Positions 1 through 5,713 of a stretch of DNA of 5,713 nucleotides are shown here, one piece after another. A model generated the notes under the pieces. The model searched no databases, was not told the DNA's origin, and saw nothing but the letters and a program-made list of their open reading frames with translations. The translations under genes and the position numbers were made by a program. The first letter of the stretch is position 1, and every line of letters begins with the position of its first letter. Source of the stretch: Deltaproteobacteria bacterium (lineage in GTDB: Bacteria; Desulfobacterota; Desulfobacteria; Desulfobacterales; SURF-15). The stretch covers positions 1 to 5,713 of the forward strand of contig JAHEHB010000360.1 of NCBI GenBank assembly GCA_024644775.1, in the 5' to 3' direction.

Positions 1-238
1 CATGGATGACCGAATACTCTGCTTCCACAGAGGGAGATTCGCCATAATACCGAATCTCTTTTCCTGAAGATATTCGAATCACCAAATCGGTCGTGTTTTC
101 ATCGAGCGGTAACAATCGCAACGTCGGGTCCGCAGGAGCGTTATCCATCCAATCACATAGTCTCGGATTGACTCGACCAAGGGCAGACCGGTTTTGCGTG
201 AATAACCTGTTTATCGGCAGGGATGTTATCTTACGCAT
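1..238 (-). CDS. N-terminal part of a DUF115/Maf-like (MptE-like) protein, partial
   Basis: An uninterrupted minus-strand frame runs from an ATG at 238-236 to the left edge, giving 79 codons of a truncated protein that begins MRKITSLPINRLF. An in-frame TAG at 244-242, two codons before the ATG, rules out a longer upstream start. No Shine-Dalgarno sequence is visible. Residues 11-30 (LFTQN, ALG, NPRL) fit the opening 'xxFxxNxxALxxxxPxL' helix pattern of DUF115 proteins. The later stretch around residues 56-72 (ISSGKEIRYYGE, then a proline followed by EAE) fits the 'G...Y..S..P..EA' stretch before the catalytic region. DUF115 proteins include Maf motility accessory factors, which attach nonulosonic acids to flagellin; the related archaeal MptE is a pterin diphosphokinase. 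The catalytic part lies outside the window, so the family call rests on a short, weakly conserved region. Being divergent from three glycosyltransferase genes supports a glycosylation role. I am confident it is coding and less sure of the family. Confidence 0.6.
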   Translation of the reverse strand, partial: MRKITSLPINRLFTQNRSALGRVNPRLCDWMDNAPADPTLRLLPLDENTTDLVIRISSGKEIRYYGESPSVEAEYSVIH

Positions 239-264
239 GTGCTAAATATATCAGAAAATAAAAA

Positions 265-273
265 CTTATACCA
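265..273 (-). promoter_or_regulatory. Weak extended -10 candidate for the Maf-like gene
   Basis: Read on the minus strand, these bases are TGGTATAAG, a TGN extension followed by TATAAG, which matches five of six bases of the TATAAT -10 box. Transcription would begin near 258 and leave a leader of about 20 bases before the ATG at 238. No good -35 hexamer is present at 16-18 bp, so the call rests on the extended -10 alone. In AT-rich DNA such a match is easily produced by chance. Confidence 0.25.
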
Positions 274-328
274 AATGAATCTTTTTACCTCCAGACCATG
301 GCTCAATTCTCTCCATGCCCCAAATTAA

Positions 329-344
329 TGGAATAGTTTTTGCA
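329..344 (+). promoter_or_regulatory. Sigma-54-like (-24/-12) promoter candidate for the glycosyltransferase operon
   Basis: The sequence TGGAATAGTTTTTGCA aligns without gaps to the sigma-54 consensus TGGCACGNNNNTTGCW. The GG and GC dinucleotides are intact at the required spacing, the 3' TTGCA is perfect and the A at consensus position 5 is kept; the mismatches are at consensus positions 4, 6 and 7. Initiation would be near 355, leaving a leader of about 45 bases before the ATG at 400. Sigma-54 commonly drives flagellar and surface-structure genes in proteobacteria, which suits the context. No enhancer-binding-protein site was recognised, and one such match in 160 bp may be chance. Confidence 0.35.
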
Positions 345-399
345 GGATTCAGGTATTGCATCTGTTTAGGCTTTATCGGACGTTCAAGTAATTTGAAAT

Positions 400-2112
400 A
401 TGAGAGAAAATTTTTTTCAAAAAATCGCCGTGATACACAAAAAGCGCCGGAATGCTCTACGTCTAACCAAGGAGGAATTCCAGTTACTCCTGGCTGATTG
501 TATTTTAGACAAACGCATGTTCACCTCGCCCAATTGGAACTGGCGCTATGGAGGGGTTCGATGGAAACCCTTTGAAGCAAAGGGATCCGACCCGTTAAAA
601 ATACTCGTATTGCTCTGGCCGGGAAGCCTCGGGGATGTCGCAATGAGTGCCCCCGTTTTTTCAACACTAAGACAAAAATATCCGCACGCTGAAATCTCCT
701 TTCTGACGAGCAGGATCGGTCAAAAAATTTTTATGGGAAATCCACACATTGACTGCGTGTTGGAAAACCCACTGGAACCCTATCTTGATAAGGTATGGTA
801 TGGTGAATCCGTTCGTCCAAAAGATCTTTTAAACGATATTGCCTGCCTCATCGATTCTCTAAATAAACACCGTTATGATCTACTCATCAATCTCCAGCTT
901 TTGCCCATGTCTGCCGGTCTGACGAAACTGACAAACGCAACCTGCACGGTCGGCATGACCCTGACATGCGATGGCATGCCCGTCACTCAGGGAAATGTCT
1001 GGACCGCATATCTCTTCGGTGTCTCTACAGGCCTAATGCGCGCCTATAATTTGCTCCATCGAACGGATATCTTCTGCCGGATGATAGACGAAACGGACAA
1101 ATACAACCCGGACCCGGTGCTACTGATTCCCCAAGAAGCCTTAGAAAGCGCCCAAAGATTTTTTGATCAGAACGGTATCTGTGACACCGATGTCGTTATC
1201 GGACTGAATCCCATGGCGGGAACTCCCATCAGACAATGGCCGTTTTATGATCAGTTGGCGAAAAGAATCAGAGACGAATTGAAGGCTCAAGTAATCATAT
1301 TCGGGGCAAAAGAAGAAGAAGCATTGGTGGAAAAGATCGTCTGTAACGCCGGAAAGAAAATAATCCAAGCCACTCGATTCGACATTCATGAGCTGCTGGC
1401 CGCTATTTGCGGCTGCGATCTCTTTATCACCAATGATACCGGTCCGATGCATTTGGCCTGTTTGCTGAATCGGAAGATAATCGCCCTTTTCGGACCCACA
1501 TCTTTTCAGGAAGTTGGACCCTGGCAAAACGAATTTTACTGTCTTCAGGCCTCCGTGTGTCGGAACTGCTACAAACAGACATGCGTCAATCCAGAACGAT
1601 ACTGCATGCACCAGATCCGGGTACAGGATGTGATGAAGGTAGCAAAGAACGTTTTAAATGACCAACCGATACAACATCGATGGAATCATCTGATTTATCA
1701 TTCATCTAAGGAAAATAATTTACCCTTCGACAAAAACACACGTCTGGGCAGTCTGATTCTGCAAGTGTTCAACACAAAAAGCAAAACCAAAGGATTTGGA
1801 GCGAATAATACATTTGAGACATTTGACGAAAAGGAGGCTCTTTTTGAAGCAATACATCGTCTTAAATCACTCGTAAGAAAGGCAATCGATTCCTTGAACC
1901 AACCGAAAGGATTAAACCATGTGAGTTTAGAAAATCTGCATCGATCCATAGAAAGTGTGAAGGGTTTTTTAAGACCGATCGTTGCAATTAATGCGCTTCA
2001 GTTTTTAGATAGAAGGGTATCGCTCAAACAAGATCCTTTCATAGGGAGGGAGTTCTATGAGGGACTCGAAAAAGACTTGGATACCCTGGCCGGCATCTTG
2101 AGGGGCATTTAA
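400..2112 (+). CDS. Family 9 glycosyltransferase (ADP-heptose:LPS heptosyltransferase-like) with C-terminal extension
   Basis: This 570-residue predicted cytoplasmic enzyme should transfer a sugar, classically heptose from ADP-heptose, to a growing surface or protein-linked glycan. The GT-B fold of family GT9 spans about residues 67-420. KILVLLWPGSLGDV opens the first Rossmann domain, with D79 at the position of the catalytic Asp of WaaC. GLNPMAG followed by RQWP (268-281) and NDTGPMHLA (345-353) form the nucleotide-sugar site, and FGPTS closes it. A Cys cluster (C381, C387, C390, C395, C402, then M403) follows the CxxC...CM pattern of many GT9 proteins. Two parts are unusual: about 66 residues before the fold, with a Trp-rich patch (W46, W48, W55), and a predicted helical tail from about 430 to 570 that I do not recognise. 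GT9 enzymes are usually about 320-360 residues. ATG 400 is the first in-frame start after TGA 394-396, but has no clear ribosome binding site. The next in-frame ATG is 517. The substrate is unknown. Confidence 0.9.
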   Translation: MRENFFQKIAVIHKKRRNALRLTKEEFQLLLADCILDKRMFTSPNWNWRYGGVRWKPFEAKGSDPLKILVLLWPGSLGDVAMSAPVFSTLRQKYPHAEISFLTSRIGQKIFMGNPHIDCVLENPLEPYLDKVWYGESVRPKDLLNDIACLIDSLNKHRYDLLINLQLLPMSAGLTKLTNATCTVGMTLTCDGMPVTQGNVWTAYLFGVSTGLMRAYNLLHRTDIFCRMIDETDKYNPDPVLLIPQEALESAQRFFDQNGICDTDVVIGLNPMAGTPIRQWPFYDQLAKRIRDELKAQVIIFGAKEEEALVEKIVCNAGKKIIQATRFDIHELLAAICGCDLFITNDTGPMHLACLLNRKIIALFGPTSFQEVGPWQNEFYCLQASVCRNCYKQTCVNPERYCMHQIRVQDVMKVAKNVLNDQPIQHRWNHLIYHSSKENNLPFDKNTRLGSLILQVFNTKSKTKGFGANNTFETFDEKEALFEAIHRLKSLVRKAIDSLNQPKGLNHVSLENLHRSIESVKGFLRPIVAINALQFLDRRVSLKQDPFIGREFYEGLEKDLDTLAGILRGI

Positions 2113-2135
2113 GCGGTTTCATTGAAAACAACCCA

Positions 2136-5100
2136 ATGGATTTAAAACTTAAAAAAATACTAGATCATACCCAAAACCTTATTCGGCTCGGAAATTTTGC
2201 GGAAGCAGATAGAATTCTACAAAAATCTGAAAAGAAATATTCGGATCATCCGGATATTTTAAACAACCGCGGTTATATTGCTTATCAAAATGGAGACTAT
2301 TCACTAGCGACAGACTATTTTAACCGGGTGCTTCGGATAGATCGTAAAAATGCAGATACGATTTACAACCTAGTTCAGATTTACCTCTCCTTGAACGATC
2401 CCGAAGGCGCATTTAATTTTTTAGAAAGCTTTGACAGGAAAATATATTCTGATCCTGAACTCTTAAGATTAAGGGACAACCTCCACTCACAGATAAAAAT
2501 CGTAATACCGGTAATATCCATTATTATTCCCGCCCATAACCATGCCGCATTTCTGCCTCATGCGATTCGGTCAGCTTTATCTCAAATTGGATTCTCCAAG
2601 GAGATTATAGTGGTTGACGATGGCTCCGTAGATGATACACGACAGGTGGTGGAAGCCTTTTCGCAAGATCAAATCCGATATATCTATCGTCCCAAGGGAG
2701 GAGAAGCCGCAGCGTGCAATACGGGCATCGACCATTGCAAAGGAGAATATATATACTGGTTAGATGCCGATGATGAAGTTGCTCCGAATACACTTTTACA
2801 TCTTTTGACACTGATTAAAGCCAATCCAGAAGCTCTCTTTGCCTTTTCTGATATTCGTTTGATTGATGAGCATGGAAATCCCACCGGCGGGATTTGGAAA
2901 TTCAACGAAGCAGATGGTATGAGTCTGTTAAAACGTGTCATTGAAGAAGGCCGTTCTCCCATACCCGGTCGCGCCGCGACGCTGACCCGGCGAATCGTTT
3001 ATGAAAAATATGGTCATTTTGATGAAAGTTTGCCGTTTGCCACGGACATTGATTTTTTGGCCCGTCTTCTTTTGTCCAGGGAATTTAGGGCGGTTCATCT
3101 CCCTGAACCCGGGTATCAACATCGCATTCGATACGATGCGTTACTGAAAGACAGCGAAAAACGGCATCAGTGTTGTCTGAAGATACAAGAAAACATTCTG
3201 GATCAGATTGCTCCTGATTTCATTGTAGTTGAATTTTCGAAAAAACGGGCACTCCTACCTTCCAACCGGTACTGGAAACAGTTAACTTCTGGTTTTATTT
3301 ATGAAAAGCTTTGGCGGACACACAGAGAATGGGGGCCTGCTGAAACCCATCGCCGGAAGGCTTGTGAACGGTTGAAGCGTTGCAACGAAATAACACCCGA
3401 TTCTACAACCATCGAAAAGAATATCTCTTACGTATCTGTACCTGACGTTAACACATCAAAGTGTCCGCGTTTAGGGATTGTCTCTTCCAATAACACGTTT
3501 TTAAAAAATATTACCGAACGACTGGCATCCGAGTTTGCAGTCACTTTCTTTGATATTGAAAACCCACAGGCCCTGGGGGATCAATTAAAAACATGCGATA
3601 TTGCTTGGTTCGAATGGTGCGAATCCCACTTAGTGGCAGCCACTCAACTGCCTAAAATCGTACCTGCCATTTGCAGATTACATAGCTATGAAGCATTTGG
3701 CACCCATCCAAAGGGTATTAACTGGAACCGTGTCGACCGTTTGGTCTTTGTCAATGAAACGGTGCGAGATCTTTTTTGCCGACGGTTTCACATCAACCAC
3801 AATGCGATCATTATTCCAAATGGACTCGATTTTTCGAAATATAAAATACCGGATAATAAGCAATACGGTAAAAAAGTGGCCTATCTTGGGAGTATCAGCT
3901 ACAAAAAAGGGCCACAAATGCTTTTGCAATGCTGTAAAGCCATCCATGAAATGGATCCGGAATACACCTTTCACATCGCGGGTGATTTTCATGAAATGCG
4001 TTCCAGAATTTATCTGGAAGAAATGCTGCCACGTCTGAATATTCCCGTAACATTCTATGGGCATATCGAAGATGTTCCTGCATGGTTGAGGGACAAGGAT
4101 TTCATTATTTCGACCTCCTTGTTTGAATCCTTTCAATATGCGCTTATCGAGGGCATCGCCTGTGGATTGATGCCCCTGGTTCATTCATGGCCGGGAAGCG
4201 AACAGATATTTCCCAAACGTGCGCTTTTCGATACACCCCAATCGTGCGCAACGCTTACAAAAGAATACGAGAATTCAGGTCGGAAAGAACTCGCTGAAAG
4301 ATTCCGCAAACAGATCAAAGGCAGATTTGACATCGATGATCAGGTTAAAAAAATCAGCATCCTCCTTAAAGAAACCCTTGAAGAAGAGAAAAGAGGGCCG
4401 GATACAATCATCTCCAAAAAGCCGTTTATGGATCGGTATCATCTACCGGATTTTATAAAAGGTAAAGTTCGCCTATTAAAAACGCTAAAATTAGAAAACG
4501 TTACAAGAAAGATTTTACTTCATTTACCGCCGTCCGGTGGGTTCAAATATTATTGTGAAAACCTCTATGCCGCCTTCAAGTTATTAAATTTCGATGTGAG
4601 GCATCTCTTTTTTTCCGACAATGCTGAAGAATCGATTCGCCGATTTCAGCCGGATTTACTGATTACGGCCTGTTCGCCAGATTATCTTAAACAACTCCCT
4701 ATCGACTATTTAACCGAGTTAGCCGAGAAGAAAAAAATTGTTAGATTGGTTTGGGCAGAAACCTTTCAGCTTCTGGACGGCCTCCATGAGATGACCCAAG
4801 AGACCGCCAAACTTGTACGGCAGAAAATGGTGGGAGATATTTTCTTTTCTCCTGCAGACTCAACCGGTATCGAGAAGGAATATTCCGAATGGAAGCAGAT
4901 GGGATATCCGGTATATTCAATTCCCATGGCAGCAAACCCAATGATTCACCTTCCCAGAAACCGCATGATTGAATATGATATGGGATTTATCGGAACCAAC
5001 AGCACCGTTAAGCAGACCACCACAGATATTTATCTAAAGCCCCTTATGAAAAAATACGAGTTTCTGATCCGCGGAGACAGTTGGGGGGAAGGTGTAACCT

Positions 5101-5465
5101 CGATTCCGCAAAACCAGTCAGGCGAGGTTTATGGGAAAGTGCGAATTTGCCCCAATTATCACCACGCTTTTCAAAAAACAAGAAAGTTTCAACTCAACGA
5201 GAGAACCTTTGTGATTCCTGCTTGCGGCGGATTTGAGATCGTGGATGAAACCCCCATCTTAAAACGGTATTTTGATGCCGACGAGATGGTTCAGGCACAT
5301 TCAACAGCAGAGTGGTTTGATTTGCATGAAAAGTGGCTCCGGAAACATACAGATCGGATGAAGATGGCAGCATCCGCCCATCGGCGGGTGTTATCGGAAC
5401 ACACCTATTTTGACAGAGTCTTTCGCATTTTGGAATTGGTAAGATCTTACAAGGAGACAGGGTAA
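2136..5465 (+). CDS. Giant multi-domain glycosyltransferase: TPR + GT2 + GT4-like + CgeB-like
   Basis: This 1109-residue predicted cytoplasmic protein joins four modules in one frame. Residues 4-105 form three TPR-like repeats, the clearest at 38-71. Residues 127-345 are a GT2 (GT-A) domain: SIIIPAHN, VVDDGS (159-164), LDADDE with the metal-binding DAD at 210-212, and D304 in TDIDFLARL as probable catalytic base. Residues 445-750 resemble a GT4 GT-B enzyme: RLHSYE (514-519), IPNGLD (560-565), GSISYKKGP, and an intact E-X7-E (E664, E672). Residues 793-1105 match CgeB-like proteins (Glyco_trans_1_2): GFIGT (950-954), then NERTFVIPACGGF (1021-1033) and a C-terminal HTYFDRV. All key residues visible are present, so three activities are plausible. 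It starts 23 bp after the GT9 gene with no clear ribosome binding site, which suggests coupling. The TPRs may hold a protein acceptor or a partner enzyme (inference). Sugar specificities cannot be read. Confidence 0.9.
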   Translation: MDLKLKKILDHTQNLIRLGNFAEADRILQKSEKKYSDHPDILNNRGYIAYQNGDYSLATDYFNRVLRIDRKNADTIYNLVQIYLSLNDPEGAFNFLESFDRKIYSDPELLRLRDNLHSQIKIVIPVISIIIPAHNHAAFLPHAIRSALSQIGFSKEIIVVDDGSVDDTRQVVEAFSQDQIRYIYRPKGGEAAACNTGIDHCKGEYIYWLDADDEVAPNTLLHLLTLIKANPEALFAFSDIRLIDEHGNPTGGIWKFNEADGMSLLKRVIEEGRSPIPGRAATLTRRIVYEKYGHFDESLPFATDIDFLARLLLSREFRAVHLPEPGYQHRIRYDALLKDSEKRHQCCLKIQENILDQIAPDFIVVEFSKKRALLPSNRYWKQLTSGFIYEKLWRTHREWGPAETHRRKACERLKRCNEITPDSTTIEKNISYVSVPDVNTSKCPRLGIVSSNNTFLKNITERLASEFAVTFFDIENPQALGDQLKTCDIAWFEWCESHLVAATQLPKIVPAICRLHSYEAFGTHPKGINWNRVDRLVFVNETVRDLFCRRFHINHNAIIIPNGLDFSKYKIPDNKQYGKKVAYLGSISYKKGPQMLLQCCKAIHEMDPEYTFHIAGDFHEMRSRIYLEEMLPRLNIPVTFYGHIEDVPAWLRDKDFIISTSLFESFQYALIEGIACGLMPLVHSWPGSEQIFPKRALFDTPQSCATLTKEYENSGRKELAERFRKQIKGRFDIDDQVKKISILLKETLEEEKRGPDTIISKKPFMDRYHLPDFIKGKVRLLKTLKLENVTRKILLHLPPSGGFKYYCENLYAAFKLLNFDVRHLFFSDNAEESIRRFQPDLLITACSPDYLKQLPIDYLTELAEKKKIVRLVWAETFQLLDGLHEMTQETAKLVRQKMVGDIFFSPADSTGIEKEYSEWKQMGYPVYSIPMAANPMIHLPRNRMIEYDMGFIGTNSTVKQTTTDIYLKPLMKKYEFLIRGDSWGEGVTSIPQNQSGEVYGKVRICPNYHHAFQKTRKFQLNERTFVIPACGGFEIVDETPILKRYFDADEMVQAHSTAEWFDLHEKWLRKHTDRMKMAASAHRRVLSEHTYFDRVFRILELVRSYKETG
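5451..5456 (+). promoter_or_regulatory. Strong ribosome binding site for the downstream GT2 gene
   Basis: AAGGAG lies inside the last codons of the giant glycosyltransferase gene, 8 bases before the ATG at 5465. It selects this ATG over the in-frame pair of ATGs at residues 16 and 17. Neither of the two preceding genes has a comparable site. Confidence 0.8.
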
Positions 5466-5713
5466 TGCCTAACAGCAGCACGGTTCGGGAGCCATCGATT
5501 TCACTAAGTATGATGGTTAAAGATGAAGAAAAATGGTTACCGCAATGCCTTGCGAGCGTAAGGGATTTTGTAGATGAGATCATCGTGGTGGACACGGGCT
5601 CATCGGATAGTACCGTGGATATCGCTCGGGGCTTTGATGCCAAAATTTATAACCATACCTGGGAGAATAATTTTAGTAACCATAGAAATCAATCCATCTC
5701 CTACGCCACAGGA
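5465..5713 (+). CDS. GT2 glycosyltransferase, WaaE-like type, partial
   Basis: Eighty-three codons from ATG 5465 to the right edge encode the N-terminus of a GT2 enzyme. LSMMVKDEEKWLPQCLASV (residues 14-32) is the first strand and helix of the GT-A fold. IIVVDTGSSDST (39-50) is the nucleotide-binding loop, in the DTGS form rather than the DDGS form seen in the upstream protein. FSNHRNQSI (70-78) matches the 'DFSxxRNxxL' stretch typical of the subgroup containing WaaE/KdtX LPS-core glucosyltransferases and many TPR-linked GT2 proteins. The window ends just before the expected DxD metal-binding motif, so catalytic competence and total length cannot be judged. The ATG overlaps the upstream TAA by one base (TAATG), indicating translational coupling in one operon. 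The family call is firm; acceptor and sugar are unknown. Confidence 0.88.
   Translation, partial: MPNSSTVREPSISLSMMVKDEEKWLPQCLASVRDFVDEIIVVDTGSSDSTVDIARGFDAKIYNHTWENNFSNHRNQSISYATG

Larger units (their letters stand above)
239..399. other. Divergent intergenic spacer
   Basis: This 161-bp AT-rich spacer separates the start codons of the minus-strand Maf-like gene and the plus-strand GT9 gene, so it should carry promoters for both directions. In-frame stops bound it on both sides: TAG at 244-242 on the minus strand and TGA at 394-396 on the plus strand. I saw no convincing hairpin, operator palindrome or RNA gene. The only signals that stand out are the sigma-54-like element and the weak leftward extended -10, listed separately. 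Confidence 0.7.

Noticed and set aside
244..272. Sigma-28-like flagellar promoter (TAAGTTTT and CTGATATA) on the minus strand
   Set aside because: The two boxes are only about 6 bases apart instead of about 11, and the -10 match is poor.
345..360. Second TTGCA at 356-360 as another sigma-54 -12 element
   Set aside because: The upstream GG is one base out of register for the fixed -24/-12 spacing.
411..424. T7 tract followed closely by A6 near the 5' end of the GT9 gene, a possible phase-variation switch; loss of one T would join the frame starting at 315 to GT9
   Set aside because: The tracts are short for slipped-strand switching, and AT-rich codons for the residues here (N-F-F-Q-K) explain them. 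The upstream frame has no sign of being translated.
469..475. Perfect AAGGAGG inside the GT9 gene, a possible ribosome binding site for a shorter GT9 product
   Set aside because: The only in-frame start nearby is a CTG at 490-492, spaced too far (14 bases). The motif is explained by Lys-Glu-Glu codons.
315..497. 60-codon plus-strand frame beginning in the spacer and overlapping the GT9 start
   Set aside because: It has no ribosome binding site and no recognisable domain, and it runs out of frame into a well-supported gene. It is most likely chance.
1141..1611. 156-codon open frame on the minus strand within the GT9 gene
   Set aside because: It lies opposite the most conserved GT9 motifs, and its translation resembles no family I know. 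It is a shadow frame.
3678..4184. 168-codon minus-strand frame opposite the GT4 module, plus a plus-strand frame at 3688-4038
   Set aside because: Both overlap clearly conserved GT4 coding sequence and show no domain or start signals.

Overview
The window reads as part of a glycosyltransferase island from a Gram-negative bacterium. A sulfate-reducer-like deltaproteobacterium (Desulfobacterota) is my best guess, from the protein style, the moderate base composition by eye, and the pairing of a DUF115/Maf-like protein with large multi-domain glycosyltransferases. The taxon is an inference and cannot be proven from this sequence.

Layout: positions 1-238 hold the N-terminal 79 codons of a minus-strand gene that leaves the window at its left edge. 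It resembles the start of the DUF115 (motility accessory factor, Maf; MptE-like) family. A 161-bp divergent spacer (239-399) follows. It contains a sigma-54-like -24/-12 element facing right and a weak extended -10 facing left. To the right, three plus-strand genes are tightly packed. The first (400-2112) is a family 9 glycosyltransferase of heptosyltransferase type with an unusual N-terminal segment and a C-terminal extension of about 140 residues. The second (2136-5465) is a 1109-residue protein that joins TPR repeats, a GT2 domain, a GT4-like GT-B domain and a CgeB-like GT-B domain. The third (5465 to the right edge) is the start of a second, separate GT2 enzyme, joined to its predecessor by a TAATG stop/start overlap with a strong ribosome binding site.

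The three rightward genes look like one operon: gaps are 23 bp and -1 bp, there is no terminator between them, and all encode sugar transfer. Together they carry at least five predicted sugar-transfer modules (GT9, GT2, GT4, CgeB-like, GT2). They could assemble an oligosaccharide in sequence. With a Maf-like gene alongside and a possible sigma-54 promoter, flagellin or other surface-protein glycosylation is an attractive reading. LPS or other surface glycan assembly is the main alternative. No RNA genes, mobile elements, CRISPR arrays or sizeable repeats were seen.
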